The notes below the pieces were generated by a model that saw only the letters and a program-made list of their open reading frames with translations, made no database searches and was not told the origin of the DNA. A stretch of 64,000 nt of DNA from Gymnogyps californianus (taxonomy: Eukaryota; Chordata; Aves; Accipitriformes; Cathartidae), in the NCBI RefSeq assembly GCF_018139145.2, contig NW_026114224.1:558001-622000 (forward strand), given 5' to 3'. Positions 45,585 to 54,335 of the stretch are shown piece after piece; within the stretch, counting starts at the first letter, position 1; each line of letters begins with the position of its first letter. Both the position numbers and the translations under genes were made by a program.

Positions 45585-46726
45585 TGTGGTGGGTTGACCC
45601 TGGCTGGATGCCAGCTGCCCACCAAGCCCCCTCCTCAACTGGATGGGGGAGAAAAAATACAACAAAAGGCTCGTGGGTTGAGATAAGGACAGATCTCTCA
45701 CGAGATAAGGAGATCACTCACCAATTACTATCACGGGCAAAACAGAGGTGACTCTGGGAAATTAATTTAATTTATTACCAAGCAAATCAGAGTAGGATAA
45801 TGAGAAGTAAAAAACAAATATTAAAACACCTTTCCCCCACCCCTCCCTTCTTCCTGGGCTCAACTTCACTCCCGATTTCTCTACCTCCTCCCCCTCAGCG
45901 ACGCAGGGGGACAGGGAATGGGGGTTTTGGGTCAGTTCATCACATGTTGTCTCTGCCGCTCCTTCCTCCTCAGGGGAAGGACTCCTCACACTCTTCCCCT
46001 GCTCCAGTGTGGGGTCCCTCCCACGGGAGACAGTCCTTCATGAACTTCTCCAATGTGGGTCCTTCCCATGGGCTGCAGTTCTTCACGAACTGCTCCAGCA
46101 TGGGTCCCTTCCATGGGGTGCAGTCCTTCAGGAACAGACTGCTCCAGCATGGGTCCCCTGCGGGGTCACAAGTCCTGCCAGCAAACCTGCTTCAGCTTGG
46201 GCTCCTCTCTCCACGGGTCCGCAGGTCCTGCCAGGATCCTGCTCCAGTGCGGGCTTCCCATGGGGTCACAACCTCCTTTGGGCATCCACCTGCTCCGGTG
46301 TGGGGTCCTCCACAGGCTGCAGGTGGATATATCTGTTCCACTGTGGACCTCCATGGGCTGCAGGGGGACAGCCTACCTCACCATGGTCTTCACCAGGGGC
46401 TGCAGGGGAATCTCTGCTCCGGCACCTGGAGCACCTCCTCCCCCTCCTTCTTCACTGACCTTGGTGTCTGCAGAGTTGTTTCTCTCACATATTCTCACTC
46501 CTCTCTTCCAGCTGCTGTTGCACAGCAGTTTTTTTTCCCTTTCTTAAATATGTTATCACAGAGGTACTACCACCATTGCTGATTGGCTCAGCCTTGGCCA
46601 GCAGCGGGTCCGTCTTGGAGCTGGCTGGCATTGGCTGTATTGGACACAGGGGAAGCTTCTAGCAGCTTCTCACAGAAGCCACCCCTGTAGCCCCCCCCGC
46701 TACCAAAACCTTGCCACACAAACCCA
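45585..46726 (-). mobile_element. Solo LTR family A nested in ERV1 gag
   Basis: A 1.14-kb family-A LTR on the minus strand; on + it opens TGTGGTGGGTTGACCC and ends TTGCCACACAAACCCA, lacking the ATACA tip. Gag sequence on both sides lines up with the unbroken gag of ERV2 (around 55880-55930), so the LTR entered after the provirus. No clear target duplication survives. Confidence 0.85.
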
Positions 46727-47116
46727 GGCCCCAGCACAGTGCGAGAAGTTGTGTCTGGCGTAGCCAGGGCCAGGGCATCCTTTTTTCAAACATTCTATCA
46801 CTTCATCAGGATCCCACACTTGTTCAGGGGTGAAGTCTCAGACCATTGGAAGTGACAACCTTTCTATGTACCTGCCCGTATTCTCCCACATGCCTTGCCA
46901 CCCATAACCACACTGCCTCAGGGCATATCCCTGGGTGATATTCCTAAATAGTTGGTTAACCTTAGAAAAAGCCGAAACAGTATTATTGAGAAGTACCAAT
47001 AGGAGTATATCGGTTACCCAAGGATGTTGAAGATACCGAAAGGTTATTGTAATGAGGGAGAAAACATCTGCCACACAGAAGACAGTGGTGAAGGTGCCAT
47101 TCTGTGTTTCCTCCAT
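46727..47116 (-). pseudogene. ERV1 gag, N-terminal part
   Basis: The frame 46838-47116 holds two hydrophobic stretches (DVFSLITITF, ILLLVLLNNTVSAF) and GYGWQGMWENTGRYIERLSLP, which parallels GWQGVWEDLGRFLGRLSPP in ERV2. Hydrophobic segments this close to a gag N-terminus are seen in spuma- and ERVL-like elements. It is interrupted downstream by the nested LTR. Confidence 0.7.
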
Positions 47117-47472
47117 GGAATGGCTCTCAGAGGAGAAAAGGGAAAAGAAGTCTAATTGTTAATTGTCTCCATGAGATGGTTCCTGAAGTACAGGGATGGC
47201 ATCAATGCAGAGCCCAAATACCAGATTAAGCTCAAGGCCAGTGCTTTTATAATAAATCTCTCAGGCAAAACATCACTAAGTGCTTCAGAGCACAGCAAAC
47301 TGCAAAAGCCAAAAAGTCTTCAAAATGTACAGAGAAAAAGGGAGCATGGCACAGATCAGATAAACTAATGTGGAGAACAGATAAGTCAATATCGCGATCA
47401 GCAACTGTTAAACATATAATAAGTTCCCTCTAATACGCTCTGGTCAAATCTGTCATTATCTCAAACCCTTTG
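47117..47472 (-). mobile_element. ERV1 5' leader
   Basis: Untranslated leader between PBS and gag. It shares GGGAGCATGGCACAGATCA with the remnant at 11228-11400. Confidence 0.7.
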
Positions 47473-47492
47473 AGCCCCACATTGGGCGCTAA
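47473..47492 (-). promoter_or_regulatory. ERV1 primer-binding site (tRNA-Lys type)
   Basis: The minus strand reads AGCGCCCAATGTGGGGCTC, one base from the usual TGGCGCCCAA start, a few bases after the LTR end. It fits tRNA-Lys(1,2) priming. Confidence 0.75.
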
Positions 47493-47499
47493 AAAGGAC

Positions 47500-47901
47500 T
47501 GTCGTGGTTTAACCCCGGCTGACAACTAAGCACCACACAGCTGCTCGCTCACTCCCCCTGCAGTGGGATGGGGGGAATAGGAAGGGTAAAAGTGAGAAAA
47601 TGCATGGGTTGAAAAAAAACCCAGTTTAATAATTTAAAAAAAAATTGTAAGAAAAAACCCCCAACAAACCAACAAAGAGAGAGGAAAATAAAATACAAGA
47701 AAAACAAGTGATGCAAAAGTAAACAATTTCTTACCACCGACTGATGCCCAGCCAGTCCCCGAGCAACGGCAGCCCCTGCCAACCTCCACCCCCCCAGTTT
47801 TATTGCTGAGCACGATGTCATATGGCATGGAAAATCCCTTTGGTCGGTTGGGGTCAGCTACTATGAAGAAATTTAACTCTATCCCAGCCAAAACCAGTAC
47901 A
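47500..47901 (-). mobile_element. ERV1 5' LTR, family B, shortened
   Basis: On + it opens TGTCGTGGTTTAACCCCGG and ends AGCCAAAACCAGTACA, 402 bp, against about 590 bp for full copies, so the middle is deleted. It contains GTTTTATTGCTGAGC (reverse poly(A) region). Confidence 0.82.
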
Positions 47902-48264
47902 TTCTCCACCCCTTATTCCATACCATATGACGTCATGCTCAGCATATAAAGCTGGGGGAAGAAGAAGGAAGGGGGGGACGTTCAGAGTTATGGTGTTTGT
48001 CTTCCCAAGTAACTGTTACGCATGATGGAGCCCTGCTTTCCTGGAGATGGCTGAACACCTGCCTGCTAATGGGAAGTAGTGAATGAATTCCTTGGTTTGC
48101 TTTGCTTGCGTGCATGGCTTTTGCTTTCCCTATTAAACTGTCTTTATCTCAACCCACGAGTTTTCTCACTTTTACCCTTCCGATTCTCTCCCCCATCCCA
48201 ACGTGGGGGTAGTGAGCGAGCGGCTGTGTGGTGCTTAGTTGCCAGCTGGGGTTAAACCCCGACA
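47902..48264 (+). mobile_element. LTR family B fragment, opposite orientation
   Basis: The 3' two-thirds of a family-B-type LTR: CATACCATATGACGTCATGC, AGCATATAAAGC, TATTAAACTGTC and a full CCGACA end. It lies head to head with the ERV1 LTR and cuts the capsid gene at 48265. Confidence 0.82.
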
Positions 48265-48948
48265 GAGGCATAGGTAATAACCAGCTTGCAGGCTCCTGCT
48301 GCCGGGGAGCTCATCAAACAAAAGCTGTCTGGTGTGTGTGAGCCTAATTTTTACATCTGCACCATTCAAGAGAAGCTTGTCTCAAAAGAACAGATTGCTG
48401 TGGAGGGGACCCAATAGTTTGATCCTCCTCTGGGCCATCGGAGCTGAGCATTGCCTGAAGCCCTGATTAGCGACATCATCCAGCATGACTGCTTTCTGCT
48501 GCCCAGCTGTGTCTTTGTAGAGCAGCCTCGTGGAGAAGTATGTGGACAGGGTGTCACAGCTGTAATTGAGAAGCAACTCAATGAAGTCACGGTAGGGGTA
48601 GCAGTTGTTGCTCTGGCTTATCAGTCAATCCCCCAGCATAATGTCCAGCTGGCTGAAAATAGAGAGCAGTGGGTAATTGAAGAGACCCACGGCCTCACTG
48701 GCTTCAAGGTTGGACCCATCAGCTTTTACAATCTTGCAGCAAAGGTGCAGCAGAGTGTTGTTCGGATCTTTGTAATCTTCCTCATTTCCAGCTATGAAAA
48801 AGTCCAGAGGTGCAGATGCTGTAATAGGGGAAAGTGGAGGCACCTCAATAAACAGGCATTTCTCAATGCTGATCTGCATTGGGGACACTTCAAACAAATC
48901 CAGCTCGGTTCTCGTACATTCTTCTGAGCAGCCATGAATGAAAGCCAT
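48265..48948 (-). pseudogene. Major capsid protein (double jelly-roll, PY-like), N-terminal part
   Basis: The frame starts at ATG 48946-48948 and opens with a Cys/Thr stretch, then DLFEVSPMQISIEKC, PLDFFIAGNEEDY and FSQLDIMLGD before a stop at about 48625. Similarity continues in other frames (YRDFIELLLNYS, then LLLNGADVKIRL) up to the LTR at 48264. In Mavericks the major capsid protein forms the icosahedral shell; only about 230 of some 500 or more codons are here. Breaks are at about 48625, 48390 and 48380. Call rests on recalled family patterns. Confidence 0.78.
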
Positions 48949-48953
48949 CCCTT

Positions 48954-49470
48954 TTAAAATATATTGCCTTTTCTAGTGGTAGAATGGGACCTCTTTCTCT
49001 GGGTTTTCTGTTTCTTTTGCACTGTTTGGCCTGGCTTGTTCTTTTTCTTCTTCTTGTCCTGGTCAGACTGTTGTCTGGTGCCCCCCTTCTTTTTTCTTTT
49101 AAAAGGCTGGGGTAGTCCTTCCCTCCGGGAACATGACACAGCTCTCATTAAGGCTTTTTCTGTGAATATAAGCAAATCCCAAGCCCTCCTGATTTGCCAG
49201 TGTTTGCAACTTGTCCATGACAACCTTGGAAACATGTCCAAACATGTTTTTTGCAATATCTTGAGTGGCACTTTTAACGCAAGGCTTAACAATTTCCAAA
49301 ACCCTTTTCAAAAGTGGGATGGCCTTTCTAAACAGGCTACGGAATATACCTCCAGTGCCCGCACCATACATCACAGGAATGCATTGAAAACCAGGAAGAT
49401 CATTGCAAGCCTGGGCTCTGTAATAATTCACATACGAGGATGGGTCCCCATGACTTTTTAACACTACCAT
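48954..49470 (-). pseudogene. Virion-core-like protein (Gly-rich/amphipathic plus basic tail)
   Basis: From ATG 49468-49470 the frame reads a short N-terminus, then a Gly-rich amphipathic stretch (YGAGTGGIFRSLFRKAIPLL) and a helical segment. Near 49130 the frame shifts into a very basic tail (KRKKKGG, DKKKKKNK, TQRKRSHS) that closes at 48954, five bases before the capsid start. This composition resembles the adenovirus pVI/core-like proteins found beside capsid genes in Mavericks. The identification is by composition and position only. Confidence 0.6.
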
Positions 49471-49484
49471 TTTGGTGTGGTTAC

Positions 49485-50221
49485 TTAAAATATCAGAGGC
49501 TTCCGGGGCCAAAGATGCAGCTTCCCAATCACCTTCCCAAAGCAAAATGAGATGTACTTGTTCTGGTCAGTCTTTATTTCAATGCTGATTCTGTCGATGT
49601 GCTGGTTTACCAACACATAGTGCAGCTTATCATACGTCACTGTTACAATCTCGTTGTTATTACCACCAGTCAGAACACAACGCAATAATGGAACCGCAAA
49701 GTCCCCGACAAGCTTGTGTTCTACAAGATCTGTGTAGAGGTAGACTGAGTTAAACCCTAAGGTGATATCTGCCACAAAACAACCCCCAGAGAATCCTCCA
49801 AAACATGTGCTTGATTCCCCAGTTGTAGAAAAAGCATAAGGCTTTTCATCCATTTTGAGCTTTGTTTTCCTTATGACATGATCATAGACCAAGCCCCCTG
49901 CTGAAGAGTCAATGGCTGAAACTTTGTTGTGGGGGTTAATAAGATGGTTCATAAGTTCCATCAACATGGAGAGGGATGGATAATAGCCTTTCTGCAAAGT
50001 ATACTGCCATGTCTTACCCTGCAGCACTATTTCAAAGATAGCATCTTCATTGATGCTCTTCCAGCTGTGTGGGTACTGTATTTCCACAAGCCCCACCTCC
50101 CACTTGCCTGAGAGCTCCAGGGGCCTCACCAGCTATATGGTAAAGTTCAAGCTGGTGTTTTGTGGGAAGATTTGGCACTAGCGTTGCTGGGTAGCATGAT
50201 GTAGAACCCCCCGTTTTTCAT
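49485..50221 (-). pseudogene. Minor capsid (PX-like, penton) protein
   Basis: A start at ATG 50219-50221 (MKNGGFYIMLPSN) is followed by a frameshift and a TAG near 50130-50150. The main frame 49485-50129 then runs ELSGKWEVGLVEIQYPHSW, CFVADITLGFNSVYLY, GDFAVPLLRCV and ends after FGKVIGKLHLW. The WEV..VEI.YPHSW signature near the N-terminus is typical of the Maverick PX/minor capsid family as I recall it. Apart from the early breaks the gene is nearly full length. Confidence 0.75.
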
Positions 50222-50321
50222 CTTTCTTTTTCCCCCCACTCGACTGCCAATCACTAGATGTCCTGGACTTGGGAGGCTTCTAGCCAACTGTTAAATTTCT
50301 GGGGCCAGCCATGCCACTTCA
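50222..50321. other. Short spacer between integrase and minor capsid genes
   Basis: About 100 bases with a C-rich run; nothing recognised. Such short spacing is in keeping with a compact virus-like gene cluster. Confidence 0.4.
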
Positions 50322-51016
50322 TCAGCAGCTGTTTCTTCCTTTCCTTTTTGCAGCAATGATCTTTTCAATTCTATAGATTCTGTCCTTGTCGGGATTCACT
50401 TTTTGAAGTTCTTCAGGGTAAAATTTTCCCTCAATTGATTTGTGACCATAGTCTATTAAGCAGTACACAGGTATCTGTCCCGTTCTCACAATTTCAGCTA
50501 CTATGAAAATTTCATCTGTGAATGTCTGTTCATAACCTTTCTCAAATCTCTCTTTTGTTCTTGACACCCTGACGTGGTCTCCCTTTTTGAGCAAAGGTTC
50601 AAATTCTTTAATTTTAAGCACACTCCCATATACAGTTTTCTAAATACTTGCAGAGTTGAAAGGGTTCATGTCTACAAGCCTGGCTCTAATAGTTCTCTGG
50701 AAGCTATGGTTATAGCTCTTTATAAGCTCCAACAGCACATCAAAGTTGCATTATCTACCAAGTCTGCCTGCCATTGTGCATCCACCTTTGCCACAATCAC
50801 CTTGTTTCTTTTAACGTGCTTTCTTACAGCCTAGCATAAGCTGTAAGCAGCCTGGTTTTCAAGCCAAGTAGCCACTTTTAGTTTCTGTTCAGATCAGCAA
50901 TTCACCTTTTAGCAGCTTCAAAAAGGGAATTTACACCCCCCAAAGCTTCTCACGTCCCCAGGAGCATAGTAAATCTCTTTTAACAGAAGTGGTGGCATAG
51001 ACATGTCTACTGACAT
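50322..51016 (-). pseudogene. Polinton-type integrase with deleted catalytic core
   Basis: The ORF begins at ATG 51014-51016 with an N-terminal segment containing LLLKEIYYAPGDVRSFGG (about 50930-50995). After a stop, DAQWQADLVD, with the first catalytic Asp, appears at about 50760-50790. Then IKSYNHSFQRTIRARL (about 50680-50725) follows almost at once, where family members have well over 100 residues carrying the second Asp and the Glu. The C-terminal frame 50322-50621 has GDHVRVSRTKERFEKGY and YPEELQKVN, the chromo/SH3-like domain of retroviral-type Polinton integrases. The enzyme inserts element ends into DNA; this copy lacks its core. Confidence 0.8.
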
Positions 51017-51074
51017 GTTGCTACTTCGCACATGTATGAAATGAAACAATGGACAATCAATTTAATGGAGAAAC

Positions 51075-51080
51075 TTTATT
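51075..51080 (-). terminator. Poly(A) signal of the small Polinton-region ORF
   Basis: AATAAA on the minus strand, 30 bases after the stop at 51110-51112 and before the integrase start at 51016. Confidence 0.6.
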
Positions 51081-51109
51081 AACAGGGTATGAGTGGAGTT
51101 GGTTGCCAG

Positions 51110-51244
51110 TCAGACTTCTCCAGGCTTTTTCCTTTTTTTCTTGAATGCCACTGTCACTTCTTTGCCCGTTCTCCTTTCTTTGGCCACTGCAGGCCTAGAC
51201 AGCAATACAGACAAGTCAAGGTGCAGTTCTGACTTTTCCCTCAT
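51110..51244 (-). CDS. Small basic ORF upstream of the integrase
   Basis: Forty-four codons from ATG to TGA, starting MREKSELHLD and ending in a Lys/Arg-rich tail (FKKKRKKPGEV). Just upstream, overlapping in another frame, VDDLTECFKKLLLTD ends at the TGA next to this start, preceded by a TTTTTTATCTTTAG tract that looks like a splice acceptor. This could be the end of a spliced or frameshifted Polinton gene. I do not recognise a family. The following AATAAA supports a real gene end. Confidence 0.45.
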   Translation of the reverse strand: MREKSELHLDLSVLLSRPAVAKERRTGKEVTVAFKKKRKKPGEV

Positions 51245-51300
51245 CAGTCAGTCAGCAGGAGTTTTTTGAAACATTCTGTAAGGTCATCGACCTAAAGATA

Positions 51301-51950
51301 AAAAAGCATAGAGGACCAGCCTGCATCCCATAGTGGTCTTACAGGTAGCTGTAAGATCCCCCACAATCATAGGCAAAGGGAGCTTCCCACCACCACCACT
51401 TGCCCTCTCTGTGTGACATTTCAAAATCCACTTTGGGATTCATAGACCCATTGGCCAGTTCTTCTGGTTTGCATGATCTTTTTTGGGAATCCCTTAGGGT
51501 CTTTTACTTATTGTCCCCATGCACTTGTTCTTCTGAAGTTGGCATTTTGTTCTGGTTTTCCATTTTTGCAGGCAGCGTTGCCTGTGTCTTGCAGCACCAT
51601 GCAAAGCCCAAAGTCTGCCCCACTAATACTGCATGGTCATCCTGTGGGCTTGACCTGGATGCGGGGGCCTATCAGTCCAGGTCACAGGTTTCATCTCTTC
51701 TTTGCATGTGACAGGATTTGCGCTGGGGGCACCTTAGTGGGCCTCCTAGGAGGGGTCCATAGCCCTCAGGCATGTTCCAACTTGTCTGTGCCCCCCACCT
51801 TTTTGGTGCCCCTCCACTGTCTTGAACTTCCCCCCCACCCCAGACATGCTAGGGCTTGTTTTTCGGGCTTGTTTTTCAGCCTTGTAAAGAAGTGGAGCAC
51901 CCCAAACATGCCTTTTACTTTTGTTTAATTATTGTCTATTCACATTTAAA
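51301..51950. other. Possible further Polinton coding remnants, unidentified
   Basis: Minus-strand translation gives short blocks that look coding (for example MNPKVDFEMSHREGKW and ADFGLCMVLQDTGNAAC) separated by stops and C-rich runs near 51825-51840. No family recognised. The open + frames here (51400-51711, 51473-51928) look like shadows. Confidence 0.3.
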
Positions 51951-52045
51951 CTTTAATTATTCATTCCATTAGCTCTTATTAAAGAATGTTTTAAAGAATG
52001 ATTAAGGGACTGGGCATCTGTCCTATGAGGAAATTGAGCCTATTT

Positions 52046-52100
52046 CTATGTATGTATATACTGTATATTTTGTATATAAATGTATATATTTTTATATCTG
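52046..52100. promoter_or_regulatory. TATA-rich tract
   Basis: TATATACTGTATATTTTG and further TATA elements lie between the repeat block (52127-52650) and the minus-strand cassette, where a promoter for that cassette would be expected. Inference from position and composition only. Confidence 0.3.
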
Positions 52101-52126
52101 AGCATTTCCTGGTCCAAAGGAAGTAG

Positions 52127-52650
52127 GCAGCCAATCAGAAGGAGATCTTAGAACATGTGGGTATGACAGTGTCAATGATATTGAGGAAAATGGCAGCTAC
52201 CTACCATAAAATGGTCACTGGAAAAACATGGTGGACTCTGCATATTTAGTGGGAGAGGGGCTTCCTGCTCTGACACCGTTCTGGGGTAAACAGGAAGGTG
52301 TGTGTGGCTGTCTGAGAACACATGGGTATGATGGTGTCAAGAAATGGCCATCAGCCAATCTCAGAGCAGTATGAAAACACATGGGTTATGCCGTTTAACA
52401 AAATGGCAGCTCCCTGACATAAAATGTCTGGCTGAAACAAAATGGCACTGCCCTGTGTATGTAGGGGGAAGGGACTTTCTGGTCTGATGTAAACTGGAAG
52501 GGGTGGCTGGTCCTTCCAGGCAATCACAACAGACCACATGACCAGAAGAGGGGAGTGACTTCCAGGACAAATGCTACATGTGACTGTCTGCAGGGGAGTG
52601 GGACTTCTGCCAGGGCACCCGTCACTTCTTATCTTGGATAAAAGTTGTCC
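52127..52650. repeat. Noncoding repeat block beside the Polinton remnant
   Basis: An AGCCAATC box is followed by ACATGGGTATGATGGTGTCA-like and AAAATGGCAGCT motifs. Copies start near 52127 and 52352 (about 225 bp apart), and the ACATGGGTATGA-type motif occurs at about 52154, 52318 and 52378. The part 52430-52650 (AAATGGCACTG, ACATGTGAC, GGGACTTCTG, CACTTCTTATCTTGGATAAA) is clearly related to 57700-57870. It may be the terminal or promoter region of the element. Confidence 0.6.
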
Positions 52651-52659
52651 CTATACTAC

Positions 52660-52907
52660 TGAAGGCAGTACTAGCCTCATAGCCTGTAAAAACAGCATGA
52701 CTTGGGGGCCATCTCAAACACCTGTATCCAAATACACATCGCATGGGAAAGAAATAGGAGGAATTAGAAGCCTGTGCACAGCTGCAGAGCTATGACCTCA
52801 TTGGGATTACAGAGAAGTGGGGGGATAGCTCTCATGACTGGAGTGATGCAATGAATGGATATAAGCTCTTCAGGAAAGTGGGAAGAGGAGGAGGAGGGGT
52901 TGTGATC
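52660..52907 (+). mobile_element. CR1 endonuclease-region fragment
   Basis: Translation in one frame gives YDLIGITEKW, SHDWSDAMNGYKLFRK and GGGGV, matching the start of CR1 ORF2. The solo LTR at 52908 cuts it. Confidence 0.8.
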
Positions 52908-53501
52908 TGTCCTGGTTTCAGCTAGGATAGAGTTAATTTTCTTCCTAGTAGCTGGTATAGTGCAGTGTTTTGGATATAGTAGGAAAATAATGTTGATAAC
53001 ACACTGATGTTTTTAGTTGTTGCTAAGCAGTGTTTATGCTAAGTCAAGGATTTTTCAGCTTCTCTTGCCCAGCCAGCAAGAAGGCTGGAGGGGCACGAGA
53101 AGCTGGGAGGGGACACAGCCAGGACAGCTGACCCAAACTGGCCAAAGGGGTATTCCATACCATATGACATCATGCCCAGTATATAAACTGGGGGAGTTGG
53201 CTAGGAGGGGCAGATCGCTGCTCGGGAACTAACTGGGCATCGGTCGGCGAGTGGTGAGCAATTGCATCGTGCATCCCTTGTTTTGTATAGTCTAATTCTT
53301 TTAGTATTATTATTGTCATTTTATTATTATTATTATCATTATCATTATGATTATTTTTCCTTCCTTTCTGTCCTATTAAACTGTCTTTATCTCAACCCAC
53401 GAGGTTTTTTTTTCTGATTCTCTCCCCCCATCCCACTGGGTGGGGAGAGTGAGCGAGCGGCTGTGTGGTGCTTAGTTGCTGGCTGGGGTTAAACCACGAC
53501 A
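52908..53501 (+). mobile_element. LTR family B, full-length copy
   Basis: A 594-bp LTR from TGTCCTGGTTTCAGC to AAACCACGACA with GTATATAAACTGG TATA box at about 53179, ATT repeats and TATTAAACTGTC at about 53373. Flanks TGATC and CTGAC do not match, so no target duplication is seen; another LTR piece follows directly. Confidence 0.88.
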
Positions 53502-53866
53502 CTGACCAAAGGTATATTCCATACCATATGTCCTCTGCTCAGCAATAAAAGCTGACACAAAGGAGGAGGGAGGGGGGGCATTCGTTATTACGATGTTTGT
53601 CTTCCGAAGCAACCGCTATGCGTACTGAAACCCTGCTTTCCGGGAAGTGGCTGGACATCACCTGCTGATGGGAAGTAGAGAATTTTTTCCTTTGCTGTTT
53701 TCCTTTGCTTCCGCGTGCGGCCTTTGCTTTTGCTTTATTAAACTGCCTTTATCTTGACCCACAAGGTTTTTTTCCATCTTATTTTCTTCCCCCCATCCTG
53801 CTGAGGTGGGGAGTGATAGAGCGGTTTGGTGGGCACCTGGCGGCCAGCCAAAATCAACCCACCACA
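53502..53866 (+). mobile_element. LTR family C, 3' part
   Basis: Opens CTGACCAAAGGTATATTCC (internal) and ends CAAAATCAACCCACCACA. It matches the reverse complement of the ERV2 LTR at 56555-57129, with TTTATTAAACTGCC as the poly(A) region. Confidence 0.8.
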
Positions 53867-54034
53867 CCATGACAGAAGATGGGAAATTCACCACAGCCAT
53901 GGTGTCAGGGCCCTGAGTGCATTAATAGGCCTTAATGGTTGTGACCAGCCTCATCTGGGGTCTCCACCCACACCCTCTGCCCATGTGTCCAGAGACTCCA
54001 TTTGAGTTCAGTCCTGGGCCTTCAGTCCCTGCTT
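53867..54034. other. Short unrecognised segment
   Basis: About 170 bases between an LTR and a CR1 fragment, with a GACAGAAGATGGGAAATTC start. No family recognised. Confidence 0.35.
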
Positions 54035-54335
54035 GAGCTATGTCACAGGAGTAGCTGTCTGCAGCTGCATCATAGTCATTCCTGTGCCTGCAATGACATC
54101 AGCCAGCTCCTTCAACACCCTCAGATACATCCCATCTTGTCCCATGAAGTTGTGTATGCCCAAATGGTTTAAGTGATCCCTAACTCTTTCTTCCCCTACT
54201 GTGGGTACTGCTTGACTCCCACAGATGCCACCAGGAGGCTTAGGGACCTGGGAGGCCTTAGGACAACTCTTACCAGAGAAAAGTGAGGCAAGAAAGGCAT
54301 TGAGTACCTCAGCCTTTTCAGTGTCCCTTGTCACT
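54035..54335 (-). mobile_element. CR1 fragment, endonuclease/RT linker
   Basis: The minus frame encodes TEKAEVLNAFLASLF and DGMYLRVLKELADVIAG, the CR1 ORF2 region just before the RT. It is fused at about 54335 to ERV2 sequence at the protease/RT boundary. Confidence 0.82.

Larger units (their letters stand above)
41422..47901 (-). mobile_element. Endogenous retrovirus 1, truncated at its 3' side
   Basis: A minus-strand provirus remnant: 5' LTR (47500-47901), PBS (47473-47492), leader, gag, protease, RT, RNase H and integrase, in the standard gag-pro-pol order. Downstream of the integrase core it is cut by the inverted repeat at 41421/41422, so any env and the 3' LTR are missing. A family-A solo LTR (45585-46726) sits inside gag. 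The pol resembles the avian ERVs often filed as ERVL or ERVK; the PBS is tRNA-Lys-like. I cannot settle the class. Confidence 0.88.
48265..51300 (-). mobile_element. Maverick/Polinton (adintovirus-like) remnant
   Basis: A 3-kb minus-strand cassette with closely packed genes: small basic ORF, integrase, minor capsid (PX-like), virion-core-like protein, major capsid N-terminus. This set and order fit Maverick/Polinton transposons and the related adintoviruses, which are thought to be integrated dsDNA viruses. It is cut at 48264 by an LTR. ATPase and protease genes are absent from the window. All genes carry breaks. Confidence 0.82.

Noticed and set aside
41422..47901. Possible env gene for ERV1
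   Set aside because: The provirus is cut in the integrase; no env-like sequence is seen in the window.
51400..51928. Plus-strand frames of 103 and 151 codons
   Set aside because: They overlap each other in different frames and show no family; the coding-like signal in this stretch is on the minus strand.
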